NCBI RefSeq assembly: GCF_900141835.1
Contig: NZ_FQZD01000020.1
Span: 1-64,000, forward strand
Direction: 5' to 3'
Length of the DNA: 64,000 nt
Origin: Propionispora hippei DSM 15287
Lineage (GTDB): Bacteria > Bacillota > Negativicutes > Propionisporales > Propionisporaceae
The notes under the pieces are model-generated. The model ran no database searches. It was not told where the DNA came from and saw only the letters and a program-made list of their open reading frames with translations. The translations under genes and the position numbers were made by a program. Within the stretch, counting starts at the first letter, position 1; the number at the start of each line of letters is the position of its first letter. Shown in pieces: positions 43,881-54,600 of the stretch.

Positions 43881-45371
43881 TTGAGTTTTTTGGGTATTGA
43901 TTTAGGAACATCGGCAGTTAAGCTTCTATTAATGGCCGAAGACGGAAAGGTTTTACAGACAATATCCCAAGAGTATCCGGTATATTATCCGCAAGCCGGC
44001 TGGGCCGAACAAGAGCCTGAAGACTGGTGGAAGGCAACCAGTGAGGGAATTAGAAAAATCTTGGCCACCACCGCTGCAGCTAAAGATCCCGTCCAGAGCA
44101 TCGGGCTGAGCGGACAAATGCACGGGCTGGTGTTGCTTGACAGGGAAAGCCGTATCCTGAGGCCTGCTTTATTATGGTGTGATCAACGTACCCAGGCAGA
44201 ATGTGATTTCATTACGGACCAATTGGGTTCAAAATTATCGGAATATACAGCCAATAAGGCTCTGACCGGTTTTACAGCGCCTAAGGTTTTATGGGTGAAA
44301 CGCAATCAACCTGAAATCTACCGGCAGATAGAACACGTATTATTGCCCAAGGATTATATACGCTGGCGATTGACAGGAGAATATGCGACGGATGTTTCCG
44401 ATGCGTCAGGAACTTTATTCTTTGATGTGGCACGGCGTCAGTGGTCAATGGAAATGGTAGATTTTCTGGGGTTACCGGCGACCGTTCTGCCCTCCTGTTA
44501 TGAGTCCTATGAAATAATCGGCTATATAACAGGGCAAGCGGCGGCCACAACCGGCTTAAACAAAGGGTTGCCGGTTGTTGGCGGTGGCGGCGACCAGGCT
44601 AGCGGGGCAGTGGGAACAGGTGTGGTAAAAGCGGGAACGGTTTCCGTGGCTCTGGGCACTTCGGGAGTGGTGTTTGCTTGCCAGAACACTTACTCGGTTG
44701 ATGACGCAAATCGGTTGCATTCTTTCTGTCATGCCAATGGAAAATGGCACGTTATGGGCGTGATGCTGTCGGCAGCCTCTTGTCTTAAATGGTGGGTGGA
44801 GGAGGTTTGCCAATTAGATGCTTCGGGCTTTACAGCACTCCTTAATGAAGCGTCTGCCATACCGGCGGGGAGTCAAGGCCTTATCTATCTGCCATATCTG
44901 CTGGGAGAACGGACTCCCTATAGTGATCCTAATGCCCGGGGCACTTTTACCGGACTTACCATGACTCATGGCCGGGCGCACATGACGAAAGCCATTTTGG
45001 AAGGGGTGGCCTTTGGCCTGCGCGATTCGCTGGAAATTATCCGGGAACAGCATATTCCCATCCAGGAAGTTCGTGTCAGTGGCGGCGGTGCGAGGAGCAT
45101 TTTGTGGCGTCAGATTTTGGCCAACGTTTTTGATTTGCCGGTGTGTGTAGTCAATTCTGTCGAGGGGCCTGCGTTTGGTGCAGCTATTCTAGCCGCGGTA
45201 GGAGCAGGTGTCTTCGCTGATGTGGAAAAGGCTTGCGAATCGATGATCCATACGACGGAACGGACCGACCCGGTCGCAACTGATGTTGATTGTTATCATG
45301 CCATATATCCGATTTACCACCAACTATACGGCCGTTTGCAGGAGACGTTTGAGCAATTAGGCAAACTTTGA
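43881..45371 (+). CDS. xylB: Xylulokinase
   Basis: Phosphorylates D-xylulose to xylulose 5-phosphate for the pentose phosphate pathway. The 496-residue FGGY kinase shows GIDLGTSAVKLLL at the start, GLSGQMHGLVLLD (the xylulokinase-type signature), WCDQRT, and the C-terminal VRVSGGGARSILWRQILANV. The start is TTG 43881 behind GGGAGGAATG. First gene of the xyl operon, 44 bases before xylA. Confidence 0.95.
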   Translation: MSFLGIDLGTSAVKLLLMAEDGKVLQTISQEYPVYYPQAGWAEQEPEDWWKATSEGIRKILATTAAAKDPVQSIGLSGQMHGLVLLDRESRILRPALLWCDQRTQAECDFITDQLGSKLSEYTANKALTGFTAPKVLWVKRNQPEIYRQIEHVLLPKDYIRWRLTGEYATDVSDASGTLFFDVARRQWSMEMVDFLGLPATVLPSCYESYEIIGYITGQAAATTGLNKGLPVVGGGGDQASGAVGTGVVKAGTVSVALGTSGVVFACQNTYSVDDANRLHSFCHANGKWHVMGVMLSAASCLKWWVEEVCQLDASGFTALLNEASAIPAGSQGLIYLPYLLGERTPYSDPNARGTFTGLTMTHGRAHMTKAILEGVAFGLRDSLEIIREQHIPIQEVRVSGGGARSILWRQILANVFDLPVCVVNSVEGPAFGAAILAAVGAGVFADVEKACESMIHTTERTDPVATDVDCYHAIYPIYHQLYGRLQETFEQLGKL

Positions 45372-45414
45372 TGTTGCCGATGAATGACATAACCAATGTT
45401 TAGGAGGAGAAGCA

Positions 45415-46728
45415 ATGGCTTATTTTAACGGAGTACCCCAAATCAATTTTGAAGGAGCAAAATCCAGCAATCCACTGGCATTTAAGTATTACAACCCACA
45501 GGAAGTAATAGCCGGTAAAACGATGGAAGAACATTTGAGATTTTCTATCGCCTACTGGCACACGTTTACCCATGAAGGCTCCGATCCCTTTGGGACGGGT
45601 ACCATGCAGCGTCCCTGGGATCAGTATACAGGGATGGACAAGGCGAAAGCACGGGTGGAAGCTGCTTTTGAATTGTTTGAAAAATTGAATGCTCCTTTCT
45701 TTGCCTTCCACGACAGAGATATTGCCCCGGAAGGAGCCACCCTGCAGGAGACCAATAAGAACCTTGACATCATTGTAGCCATGATTAAGAACTATTTAAA
45801 AACAAGTAAAACAAAATTACTTTGGAATACAGCCAACATGTTTACGCATCCCCGGTTTTTACATGGTGCCGCCACTACTTGTAATGCCGATGTATTTGCC
45901 TATTGTGCCGCGCAGGTTAAGAAAGCGCTGGAAATCGGTAAAGAGCTGGAAGCGGAAAACTATGTGTTCTGGGGTGGAAGAGAAGGCTATGTAACGTTAT
46001 TAAATACGGATATGAAACTGGAACTTGATAATTTGGCCCGCTTTTTCCATATGGCCGTGGACTATGCCAAGGAAATCGGTTTTACCGGACAGTTTTTAAT
46101 AGAACCTAAGCCCAAAGAACCTACCAAACATCAATATGATTTTGACGCGCAAACCGCTATGGCTTTCCTGCGGGCTTACGACTTACAGGACTACTTTAAA
46201 ATGAACATCGAAGCCAATCATGCTACACTGGCCGGTCATACCTTCCAGCATGAATTACGAATCAGCCGTATTAACGGGATGTTGGGTTCGGTGGATGCCA
46301 ACCAGGGAGATATGCTTTTAGGCTGGGACACGGATGAATTTCCTACCGATTTATATGAAACGACGCTGGCTATGTATGAAATTTTACAAAATGGCGGTTT
46401 AGGCAAAGGCGGACTGAATTTTGACGCTAAGCCGCGCCGGGAATCATTTGAGCCGGAAGATTTATTTTATGCTCATATTGCCGGGATGGATACCTTTGCC
46501 AGAGGGCTAAAAGTAGCGGCCCGGCTGGTAGAAGACAGGGTTTTTGAAAGTATTGTCAAAGAGCGGTACAAGAGCTTTAGTGAAGGTATCGGACGTGATA
46601 TTGTGTCAGGCAAGGCTGATTTTCACACACTGGAGTTGCATGCATTGCATAATAAGCCGATAGTTAACAAATCAGGCCGCCAAGAACAATTGAAGGGTCT
46701 TTTGAACCAATATTTACTGGAGATGTAA
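45415..46728 (+). CDS. xylA: Xylose isomerase
   Basis: Converts D-xylose to D-xylulose with divalent metal. The 437-residue enzyme (class II length) has the catalytic His in [21 protein letters not shown], the metal ligands in [16 protein letters not shown] and [14 protein letters not shown], and [23 protein letters not shown] 45415 follows AGGAGGAG. It continues the xyl operon toward the transporter genes. Confidence 0.97.
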   Translation: MAYFNGVPQINFEGAKSSNPLAFKYYNPQEVIAGKTMEEHLRFSIAYWHTFTHEGSDPFGTGTMQRPWDQYTGMDKAKARVEAAFELFEKLNAPFFAFHDRDIAPEGATLQETNKNLDIIVAMIKNYLKTSKTKLLWNTANMFTHPRFLHGAATTCNADVFAYCAAQVKKALEIGKELEAENYVFWGGREGYVTLLNTDMKLELDNLARFFHMAVDYAKEIGFTGQFLIEPKPKEPTKHQYDFDAQTAMAFLRAYDLQDYFKMNIEANHATLAGHTFQHELRISRINGMLGSVDANQGDMLLGWDTDEFPTDLYETTLAMYEILQNGGLGKGGLNFDAKPRRESFEPEDLFYAHIAGMDTFARGLKVAARLVEDRVFESIVKERYKSFSEGIGRDIVSGKADFHTLELHALHNKPIVNKSGRQEQLKGLLNQYLLEM

Positions 46729-46783
46729 GTTTAGGGCAGGGCAGATCCGGAACAGATCATAAATAATCAGGAGGGGATACATT

Positions 46784-47863
46784 GTGTTTAAGAAAAGGAA
46801 GGGTTATTTATTCATTACGGTATTGGTTTGTATAATCTCTCTCTTCATGATGGCTGGTTGTACCAAGCAGGAAACTACTACAGCTAAAGATACTGCGCCG
46901 AAGAAAACAGTTAAAATCGGTCTTAGTATGGATGATTTACGGTTAGAAAGATGGCAGCATGACCGGGATATGTTCGTGGCAAAGGCCAAAGAACTGGGGG
47001 CCGACGTGGTGGTGCAATCGGCTAATGGTGACGACCAGACACAATTTTCCCAGTGTGAAAACTTGATTGCTCAGGGTGTAGATATTCTGGTTATTATCCC
47101 TCATAACGGTGATGCTCTGGCTCCCATTATTGAACAGGCTCATAAGGCAGGCATTAAAGTGTTGAGCTATGATCGCCTGATCACTAAATCGGATGTAGAT
47201 TATTATATTTCCTTCGACAATGTAAAAGTTGGCGAATTGCAAGCAAAGGCGATTGCCGAACTAATGCCTAAGGGCAGGTATTTTCTCATGGGCGGTTCCC
47301 CGGTAGACAATAATGCCAAGCTATTTCGTCAGGGACAAATGAATGTGTTGAAGCCGCTAATTGATAAAGGTGATATCACAATTGTAGGTGACCAGTGGGT
47401 AAAAGACTGGCTGCCGGAAGAAGCATTGAAAATTATGGAAAATGCGCTAACGGCCAATGACAATAAAATTGCTGCTGTAGTGGCTTCCAATGACAGCACG
47501 GCCGGTGGTGCGATTCAGGCATTGGCTGCCCAAAATATGGCGGGAAAGGTGCCTATCTCCGGTCAGGATGCCGAATTGGCTGCTTGCCAGCGTATTGTGG
47601 AGGGCACGCAGACCATGACGGTGTATAAGCCAATCAAGATACTCGCACCTACGGCGGCTGAGATTGCTGTGCAAATTGCCAAGGGAAATCAGGTGAAAAC
47701 TGACGGTGTGGTCAACAATGGCAATAGGGATGTCCCCGCCGTATTACTTACACCGATAGCCGTTAATGCCCAGAATATGGCTGAAACAGTTATCAAAGAC
47801 GGTTACAACAAGCTGGAAGATGTGTATAAAAACGTTTCCAAGGATAAATGGCCCAAGCAGTAG
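46784..47863 (+). CDS. xylF: D-xylose ABC transporter substrate-binding lipoprotein
   Basis: A 359-residue type I periplasmic-binding-protein-fold lipoprotein. The signal peptide ends in the lipobox MMAGC (Cys near residue 26). The mature part has KIGLSMDDLRLERWQHDRDMF, VQSANGDDQTQ, and the XylF-specific NDSTAGGAIQAL and GQDAELAACQRI stretches. It captures xylose for XylGH. The start is GTG 46784 behind GGAGGGG. Confidence 0.93.
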   Translation: MFKKRKGYLFITVLVCIISLFMMAGCTKQETTTAKDTAPKKTVKIGLSMDDLRLERWQHDRDMFVAKAKELGADVVVQSANGDDQTQFSQCENLIAQGVDILVIIPHNGDALAPIIEQAHKAGIKVLSYDRLITKSDVDYYISFDNVKVGELQAKAIAELMPKGRYFLMGGSPVDNNAKLFRQGQMNVLKPLIDKGDITIVGDQWVKDWLPEEALKIMENALTANDNKIAAVVASNDSTAGGAIQALAAQNMAGKVPISGQDAELAACQRIVEGTQTMTVYKPIKILAPTAAEIAVQIAKGNQVKTDGVVNNGNRDVPAVLLTPIAVNAQNMAETVIKDGYNKLEDVYKNVSKDKWPKQ

Positions 47864-47926
47864 ATCAAACGGCAGGCGGGTGCGCAATGCCCTGCCTGCC
47901 TAATTTGAATGTGAGGGGGGATACAA

Positions 47927-49456
47927 ATGCAGGATATTATATTGGAAATGAAGGGTATTACGAAAGCTTTTTCCGGGGTAAAGGCCCTGGATCAGGTTTC
48001 CTTTTCGGTTGTAAGAGGTGAAATTCATGCGTTATGCGGAGAAAACGGCGCCGGTAAATCAACCTTAATGAAAGTATTAAGCGGTGTATATCCTCACGGA
48101 ACGTATGAGGGTGAGATATATTTTAATCAGGAGAAACTGACTATCCGGAATATTACCGATGCCGAACAAGCCGGGATTGCCATTATTCATCAGGAACTGG
48201 CGTTATTTAAGGAATTGTCCGTGTATGAAAACATCTTCATGGGAAATGAAATAAGTTCACGGGGACGGATTAATGTACCGGCTATGCTGGCTAAAACGCA
48301 GGATTTGTTGAGGGAAATGAAATTGAGGATTAGCCCTTATACAACAGTTAAGCAATTGGGTACCGGTCAGCAACAAATTGTAGAAATTTGCAAAGCCTTA
48401 TCTAAAAACGCAACACTGCTTATTTTAGATGAACCCACGGCTTCTTTGTCCGAAGGCGAAGTGGATATTCTCATTCATATTCTGGCGGAGTTAAAGGCTA
48501 AAGGCGTTACCTGCATTTATATCTCCCATAAGCTGGACGAGGTTCTAAAGCTGGCAGATACGGTAACTGTCATTCGTGATGGCCGTTCGATTGGCACTAA
48601 ACCAGCCCGTGATTTGACCAAGGAAGCTATTATCCGCATGATGGTTGGCCGGGAAATTACCGATTTGTATCCTAAGGAAGCGCACGTAAGGGAAGAGACG
48701 GTTTTGACAGTTAAGGATTACACAGTTTATAGTGCGGGAAACCCTGGCCGTAAATTGGTCGATCACGCCAGCTTTTCTTTGAAACGGGGTGAGGTATTGG
48801 GGCTTGCCGGACTGGTTGGGGCGGGACGGACAGAACTGGTATCGGCATTGTACGGTTTTCATAATGGCCGGTGTGAGGGAGAAGTGCTTTTGGAAGGGAA
48901 AAGGTTGGACACCCGTCATCCGGAGGATTCGTTGCAGCGGGGGATAGCCATGCTTCCGGAAGACCGGAAACGTCATGGAATTGTTGAAATTATGTCGGTA
49001 AGAAATAATATGACCCTGGCCAATTTGGAAGCGTATCGCCGAAAAGCGGATTATATTGACGCCTGTCAGGAACTGCACGATGCAAATCAATTCCGGGAAC
49101 GGTTGAGGATTAAGACTCCCGGCTTAGAAACCTGTATTAAAAATCTGAGTGGCGGAAACCAGCAAAAAGTGGTACTGGCAAAATATTTGCTGCGAAAACT
49201 GAAGGTGCTTATCCTGGATGAGCCAACCCGGGGCATTGACGTTGGTGCAAAGTATGAAATATATAACTTAATTAATCGCTTAACCGAAGAGGGCATCAGT
49301 ATTATAATGATTTCCTCCGATTTGCCGGAAGTACTGGGAATGGCTGATCGGGTACTGGTGATGAATCAAGGCCGGATTAAGGGGGAATTCATTAACGATC
49401 ACACCCTGGATCAGGAACAAATAATGCATTGTGCTGTAGGAGGGACGCTTGCATGA
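47927..49456 (+). CDS. xylG: D-xylose ABC transporter ATP-binding protein
   Basis: A 509-residue ATPase with two tandem nucleotide-binding domains, as in all carbohydrate CUT2 importers. The first has Walker A CGENGAGKSTLMK and LLILDEPTASLSEGEVD. The second has the degenerate Walker A GLVGAGRTELV, the signature LSGGNQQKVVLAK and LILDEPTRGIDVGAKYEIY. ATG 47927 follows GAGGGGGG. Its stop overlaps the xylH start (ATGA). Confidence 0.95.
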   Translation: MQDIILEMKGITKAFSGVKALDQVSFSVVRGEIHALCGENGAGKSTLMKVLSGVYPHGTYEGEIYFNQEKLTIRNITDAEQAGIAIIHQELALFKELSVYENIFMGNEISSRGRINVPAMLAKTQDLLREMKLRISPYTTVKQLGTGQQQIVEICKALSKNATLLILDEPTASLSEGEVDILIHILAELKAKGVTCIYISHKLDEVLKLADTVTVIRDGRSIGTKPARDLTKEAIIRMMVGREITDLYPKEAHVREETVLTVKDYTVYSAGNPGRKLVDHASFSLKRGEVLGLAGLVGAGRTELVSALYGFHNGRCEGEVLLEGKRLDTRHPEDSLQRGIAMLPEDRKRHGIVEIMSVRNNMTLANLEAYRRKADYIDACQELHDANQFRERLRIKTPGLETCIKNLSGGNQQKVVLAKYLLRKLKVLILDEPTRGIDVGAKYEIYNLINRLTEEGISIIMISSDLPEVLGMADRVLVMNQGRIKGEFINDHTLDQEQIMHCAVGGTLA

Positions 49457-50640
49457 CAACAGAATTGGAAAAGCAATCACCGGAGCTGGCGAGCGGCAAA
49501 AAATTGTCTTGGGCAGCTTTATTTCATTTGGATGTAAAGACCTATACGATGCTGCTGGCACTGCTTTCTATTTGGGTTATATTTACAATGGCCACCAGTG
49601 GTGACTTCCTGACATCCCGCAACTTGTCCAATTTATTCCGTCAGATGTCCATCACCGGTATTTTATCCATTGGCATGGTCTTTATCATTATTGCCGGACA
49701 TATTGATTTGTCCGTAGGTTCGCTCATGGGTTTGTTAGGCGGTGTTATGGCAGTTCTTAACGTCTGGTACAAAGTGGATGGACTCTTGGCGATTACCATG
49801 ACGCTTGCCCTGGGATTGGTGATCGGAATTTTTAATGGCTGGCTGGTTGCCTATAAAAAAATACCGGCTTTTATTGTTACGCTGGGCGGTATGCTGGTAT
49901 TTCGCGGCATTCTGATAGGCATGACAAAAGGCACTACGGTCGCAGCGCTTGATTCCAGTATTCGCTTTGTAGGCAACGCCTATCTAGTGGAAGGTGTAGG
50001 TATTGTACTGGGTGTGGTGGCTGTTGCGGTGGTGGCCTATCAGTCTTTTGCCGGACGCAAGCTTCAGGCTCAGTATGGTCTGGAGATCGCGCCGGCCGGA
50101 GCCGAAATAGCAAAGATTGTTTTTGCGGCGATCCTGGTTGGTATATTTATCACGGTTCTTAACTCATATCAGGGATTTCCTGTACCCGTACTGATTCTCG
50201 TCATTATGGCGGTGATATTCTCTTATATTTTAACTAAGACAGTGTTTGGCCGCCGGGTATATGCAATTGGCGGCAACGCCGAAGCGGCCAAATTATCCGG
50301 AATAAATGTCACTAAAATGAATCTGAGTATTTTTGCCCTTAATGGCCTGCTTGTTTCCATTGCCGGTGTGCTGCTTTGTTCACGGCTAAATGCGGCGTCG
50401 GTAGCCGCCGGTCAAAATGCCGAAATGGATGCCATTGCTGCTTGTGTTATTGGCGGTGCCAGTCTAATGGGAGGTATCGGCAGTGTGGGCGGCGCCCTGG
50501 TTGGGGCCCTGGTTATGGCTAGTCTGGACAATGGCATGAGTATGCTCAATATTGAAACCTTTTGGCAGTTTATTGTAAAAGGCGCAATTTTAGTGCTGGC
50601 TGTTTGGGTGGATATTGCAACCAAGAATAAGAGCAAATAA
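49453..50640 (+). CDS. xylH: D-xylose ABC transporter permease
   Basis: A 395-residue membrane permease of the CUT2 family, with FNGWLVAYKKIPAFIVTLGGMLVFRG, the EAA-like GNAEAAKLSGINV loop and GGASLMGGIGSVGGALVGAL near the C-terminus. ATG 49453 overlaps the xylG stop by four bases with AGGAGGG upstream. Completes the xylFGH importer. Confidence 0.95.
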   Translation: MTTELEKQSPELASGKKLSWAALFHLDVKTYTMLLALLSIWVIFTMATSGDFLTSRNLSNLFRQMSITGILSIGMVFIIIAGHIDLSVGSLMGLLGGVMAVLNVWYKVDGLLAITMTLALGLVIGIFNGWLVAYKKIPAFIVTLGGMLVFRGILIGMTKGTTVAALDSSIRFVGNAYLVEGVGIVLGVVAVAVVAYQSFAGRKLQAQYGLEIAPAGAEIAKIVFAAILVGIFITVLNSYQGFPVPVLILVIMAVIFSYILTKTVFGRRVYAIGGNAEAAKLSGINVTKMNLSIFALNGLLVSIAGVLLCSRLNAASVAAGQNAEMDAIAACVIGGASLMGGIGSVGGALVGALVMASLDNGMSMLNIETFWQFIVKGAILVLAVWVDIATKNKSK

Positions 50641-50730
50641 CTCGACAAGCCTACTTATTTGGCTATGGCGCGGCCGTATCAGTACAAAAGAAGAGAGTTT
50701 CTTTAAAGCCGCTGGAAGGATGGGAAGACG

Positions 50731-51636
50731 ATGTCAGTGATTATGCAAGAAGGAACATATAATGACATGGGAAAATGTCTTGTCTTATCAAATGGTAGTA
50801 TTGAACTGGTAGTTACAACCGAGTTTGGCCCGCGGATTATACGGGCCGGCTTTGTAGGACAAAAAAATGAGTTCTGTGATAATAGCCCTGTCAGCAATCA
50901 TACCTATTGCGGCAAAACCTGGCGGATGCGGGGAGGACATCGGTTCTGGCACAGCCCCGAATGTTTTCCCCGCACCTACATAGCGGATAACGCTCCGGTC
51001 AGGTGGAAAACAATTGATAATGGTATACTTGTCATGCAGGAAAGCGAACCTTGGGTGCAAATGCAAAAATCAATGGAAATAACGATGCCGGCGGAGAATC
51101 AAGTCATAGTCAGGCATCATTTACTTAATAAAAATGCCTGGCCGGTAAAGGTGGCGGCTTGGGCTCTTTCGGTTATGGCCCCAGGGGGAAAGGCCGTAAT
51201 CGCTCAGCCGGACCGCAATACAGATTTGTTGCCTAATAGGGTAGTCGCTTTATGGCCGTATGCAAATATGAGGGACAAGCGGATAAGCTGGGGTGAAAAA
51301 TACATTGTGCTGACGCAAGAAAACGAAAGTCAGCCCTTTAAATTTGGCATAAATAATGAAGCCGGATGGATAGCCTATTTTAATCATGGAAATTTATTTG
51401 TAAAACGGTATAGTCATGATCGCAACGCGCAATATCCTGACGGTGGAGTTTCCAGTGAATTGTATACCAATGATTTTATGCTGGAACTGGAAACCCTATC
51501 GCCGCTTGGTGAATTGGCGGCAGAGAGGACGCTGACCCATGAGGAGCGTTGGGAGTTTGTCGCAGGGGTTAAAAGACCCGAAACAGAGTATGAGCTGGAT
51601 CAGGTTGTACACAAATACATTATAAAAGCGGTGTAA
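50731..51636 (+). CDS. Galactose mutarotase-like protein (DUF4380-like), probable sugar epimerase of the xyl operon
   Basis: A 301-residue protein whose beta-sandwich pattern resembles the mutarotase fold: N-terminal LSNGSIELVVTTEFGPRIIRAG, HRFWHSPE, a central VIVRHHLLNKNAWPVKVAAWALSVMAPGG and FKFGINNEAGW. It resembles DUF4380-type proteins rather than classic GalM. Position directly after xylH suggests it interconverts xylose anomers or modifies a xyloside breakdown product; this is inference. ATG 50731 follows GGAAGGATGGGAAG. Confidence 0.65.
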   Translation: MSVIMQEGTYNDMGKCLVLSNGSIELVVTTEFGPRIIRAGFVGQKNEFCDNSPVSNHTYCGKTWRMRGGHRFWHSPECFPRTYIADNAPVRWKTIDNGILVMQESEPWVQMQKSMEITMPAENQVIVRHHLLNKNAWPVKVAAWALSVMAPGGKAVIAQPDRNTDLLPNRVVALWPYANMRDKRISWGEKYIVLTQENESQPFKFGINNEAGWIAYFNHGNLFVKRYSHDRNAQYPDGGVSSELYTNDFMLELETLSPLGELAAERTLTHEERWEFVAGVKRPETEYELDQVVHKYIIKAV

Positions 51637-51758
51637 AGCCGGTATCAATCAATAGGTTGGTGATTGGATACTGTATTCTTTACCGAAAGGAGCCTTATCA
51701 GGCTAAATTTGCGCCAGGTGTGTTTGACAATTACTGTTTATGATGGTATTATGGCAAT
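51637..51758 (+). promoter_or_regulatory. Promoter of the mut operon leader
   Basis: TTGACA (51724-51729), a 17-base spacer and TATTAT (51747-51752) form a near-ideal sigma-A promoter, with the start near 51759. Upstream, GTATCAATCA (51642-51651) and TGATTGGATAC (51661-51671) form a weak hairpin that may end the xyl transcript. Confidence 0.75.
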
Positions 51759-51775
51759 GGAAAACTTCATAGGAA

Positions 51776-51938
51776 AAGGTTAGGTGCCCGCAAGGGCTTA
51801 ATAGGGAAGTCCGGTGCAATACCGGCGCGGTCCCGCCACTGTAATGAGGAGCAAGGCCAAGATGTACCACTGGGGGTGAAGCCCTGGGAAGGTTTGGTCA
51901 AGCGATGATTCAGAGCCAGGAGAACTGCCTAGCTGATA
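51776..51938 (+). ncRNA. Cobalamin riboswitch upstream of mutA
   Basis: The conserved cobalamin aptamer blocks are present in order: GGTTAGGTGCC, AATAGGGAAGTCCGGTGCAA, GCGGTCCCGCCACTGTAA and, near the 3' end, GCCAGGAGAACTGCC. An extended segment with AATCACC...CGAGCGA...GGGGATT follows. Two terminators lie within 150 bases downstream, indicating transcriptional control of the mutA-mutB-meaB operon. Confidence 0.93.
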
Positions 51939-52003
51939 ATCACCATTTGACCCACGAGCGATGGGGAGGGGATTTCGTGCAAACATTTTTTTGCATAAAT
52001 TCT

Positions 52004-52086
52004 TCCCGGCTTATCTGGCCGGGATTTTTTATTGACAGGATCTTGTTTCATCACTAAATCTTCCAGCTCGTGCGGAAGATTTTTTT
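52004..52086 (+). terminator. Two tandem intrinsic terminators in the mut leader
   Basis: The first is TCCCGGC (52004-52010) with GCCGGGA (52018-52024) and six T's. The second is AATCTTCC (52057-52064) with GGAAGATT (52074-52081) and a T-run to 52086. Both lie downstream of the riboswitch and before mutA, forming its expression platform. Confidence 0.85.
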
Positions 52087-52449
52087 GATATGCTCGCATT
52101 TCGCGTAGGCAACGAAGTGCTGACATATAACTGTTCAAACTCACTATTATTTTATTTTTTCTGCCCGTGCGGGCTGAAATGTCCGTGTAAAAACGGATTC
52201 CTTTTTCCTCTGCGTAAGCGTAATGCCAACTACATTGCGCTCTTCACATATAAGAACTGTCGAGAACCGGACTTGCAGTTAGGCATTGCCTAACTGCTAT
52301 CCTTGTTCAGCCGCTTTTATGGCGGTTAATGGTATTTTACCTATAATTTTCCGGCAGGGGTAGTGTGGACTTATGTTTATCAGTGGTATGGCTGACTAAT
52401 TGCCAAAGTTGTGAAAAAAAGAACAAAAGAAAAGAAAGGATATTATACG
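52087..52449. other. Long leader between the terminators and mutA (363 bases)
   Basis: No gene is supported. Small hairpins are GCCCG/CGGGC (about 52166-52177) and a 10-bp stem GCAGTTAGGC (52275-52284) with GCCTAACTGC (52288-52297), around a three-base loop and without a T-run. The region may carry a second promoter or processing sites. Confidence 0.4.
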
Positions 52450-54600
52450 ATGACGACGGACAGTAAAGACAAGCTGGAAATACCCAAAGTGACATTTGAC
52501 GAATTTGCGGCTCCCGGTTATGAGGCGTGGAAACAGGAAGCAATTGTTTCTTTAAAAGGCGGGGTATTTGAGAAAAAACTTTTTACCAAAACTTATGAAG
52601 ACATAGTACTTGAGCCGATTTATACTCAGGAGCATGTGGCGGCGGCGGGACGGGTAGATGACTTGCCGGGAACCGGCAGCTATATGCGTGGCACCAGGGT
52701 AGACGGCTATTTAACCACTCCTTGGCTCATTACTCAGGAATGCAGCGAGTTTTTGCCGGAGACCTTCAATGAAGCGCTGCGCCATGAACTGGATAAGGGC
52801 AGCACCGCCATTCATACCGTCCTGAATCAAAGCACCCGTCACGGAAAGAACTGCGACGGAGAGGGAGCCTTAACCGGGCTGGTGTTATCGACCATTGAAG
52901 ATGCCGATGATGCTTTTGCCAATATAGATTTAGAAAAATATTCTTTTCATATTGCTGCAGGGCCGTCCAGTGTACAACTGATTGCCTTGCTATCTGCCAT
53001 GTTAAAGGCTAACGGACGTTCGCCTAAGGTCCTGACCGGCTGCATCGGCGCCGATCCGCTGGGAGCTTTAGTGTCGGAAGGCAGCCTGCCTTGCTCGCTG
53101 GATGCGCTCTATGATGAAATGGCGCATCAATTGACGTGGGTAAGTCAACAGGCACCGCAGCTTCGCACGATTCTGGTAGACGGCGCGGTTTATCATAACG
53201 GGGGCGCCAGCGATATTCAGGAACTGGCCTATTCCATCGCTGCTGCCATTGAGTATATCCATGCCATGCAAATTCGTGGTGTCGATTGCAATACTACGGC
53301 CAAGCACCTGCGGTTCAGTTTTTCATTGGGCGCTAATTTCTTTATGGAAATTGCCAAAATGAGAGCGGCCCGGATGATCTGGTCTCAGGTGGTGGAAAGC
53401 TTTGGCGGCGACAAAGAAGCGCAAAAAATGAATGTTCACGCCCGGACCTCGGCGTTTACCAAGAGCGCTTATGATCCGTATGTAAATATGCTGCGGACCA
53501 CGACGGAGGCTTTTTCCGGCGTAGTCGGCGGAGTGGATAATCTGCAGGTAAGCTGCTTTGATGAAGCGCTGCGTCAAGGGGATGAATTTTCCCGGCGTAT
53601 TGCCCGCAACACGCAGATTATCCTGCAAAATGAGTGTAATCTGCGGCAACCGGTTGATCCGGCCGGCGGTTCCTGGTATATTGAAACGCTCACCCAGCAG
53701 GTTGCCGATAAAACCTGGAAACTGCTGCAGGAAACCGAGGCCGCCGGCGGCTTGCTGAAGGCCCTGCGCCAGGGAACTCCGCAGCAGGCCGTAAAGGAAG
53801 TACTGGCCAAACGGTTCAGCCAATTGGCCAAACGGGCCGATCGCGCCGTAGGCATCAACATGTATGCCAATGTCCAGGAAGTTCTGCTGAAACAGCAGCC
53901 GGTCGATATGGTTGCTTTAAAGGAGCAGCATGCCAAGCGGGTGACCGAGTATTGTAGCGACATTGACCAGACATTTTGTCAGGAACAACTAGCGAAATTA
54001 GCCGATGCTATAAGCGGGGAACCGGGACAATTGGTAGAAGCCGTTATACAGGCTTTTTCAGCCGGCGCCACGCTGGAACAGGTGACGGCGTCCCTGCGTC
54101 AGGATGAAACGGTCGAGTCGGCTGTGACGGTGATTGCGCCGCACCGGTTTACCGAACAGTTTGAAGCCTTGCGTCAAAAAACCGATGCCTATAAAGAACG
54201 GACCGGCAACAACTTGAAAATATTCCTGGCCAACATGGGGCCCATTCCGCAGCATAAGGCGCGGGCGGACTTTTCAACCGGTTTTGTGGAAGTCGGCGGC
54301 TTTGAAGTATTAAAGAATGACGGTTTTGCCGATGTGGACAGCGCGGTAGAGGCGGCTCTTGCCTCGGGAGCAAAGGCAGTCATTATCTGCTCCACCGACG
54401 ATACCTATCCGGAACTGGTACCGCCTTTGGCCAAGCAAATCAAGGCAGGTAACCCATCTATGCTGGTTATGCTGGCCGGGGCGCCGGCACCGGAGTTTGA
54501 ACCGGTCTACAGGGAAGCCGGCGTAGACGAGTTCATCCATATCCGCGCCAATTGCTACAAGATACTTGACTGGCTGCAGAAAGCAGGAGGGATTGCCTAA
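52450..54600 (+). CDS. mutA: Methylmalonyl-CoA mutase small (beta) subunit
   Basis: Structural partner of MutB in the adenosylcobalamin-dependent conversion of succinyl-CoA and methylmalonyl-CoA, a core step of propionate metabolism. The 716-residue protein has the TIM-barrel-like part ([65 protein letters not shown]) but its C-terminal domain lacks the DxHxxG cobalamin motif, as expected for the non-catalytic subunit. ATG 52450 has GAAAGGA upstream; the frame extends 13 codons further with no better site. Its stop overlaps mutB (TAATG). Confidence 0.95.
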   Translation: MTTDSKDKLEIPKVTFDEFAAPGYEAWKQEAIVSLKGGVFEKKLFTKTYEDIVLEPIYTQEHVAAAGRVDDLPGTGSYMRGTRVDGYLTTPWLITQECSEFLPETFNEALRHELDKGSTAIHTVLNQSTRHGKNCDGEGALTGLVLSTIEDADDAFANIDLEKYSFHIAAGPSSVQLIALLSAMLKANGRSPKVLTGCIGADPLGALVSEGSLPCSLDALYDEMAHQLTWVSQQAPQLRTILVDGAVYHNGGASDIQELAYSIAAAIEYIHAMQIRGVDCNTTAKHLRFSFSLGANFFMEIAKMRAARMIWSQVVESFGGDKEAQKMNVHARTSAFTKSAYDPYVNMLRTTTEAFSGVVGGVDNLQVSCFDEALRQGDEFSRRIARNTQIILQNECNLRQPVDPAGGSWYIETLTQQVADKTWKLLQETEAAGGLLKALRQGTPQQAVKEVLAKRFSQLAKRADRAVGINMYANVQEVLLKQQPVDMVALKEQHAKRVTEYCSDIDQTFCQEQLAKLADAISGEPGQLVEAVIQAFSAGATLEQVTASLRQDETVESAVTVIAPHRFTEQFEALRQKTDAYKERTGNNLKIFLANMGPIPQHKARADFSTGFVEVGGFEVLKNDGFADVDSAVEAALASGAKAVIICSTDDTYPELVPPLAKQIKAGNPSMLVMLAGAPAPEFEPVYREAGVDEFIHIRANCYKILDWLQKAGGIA

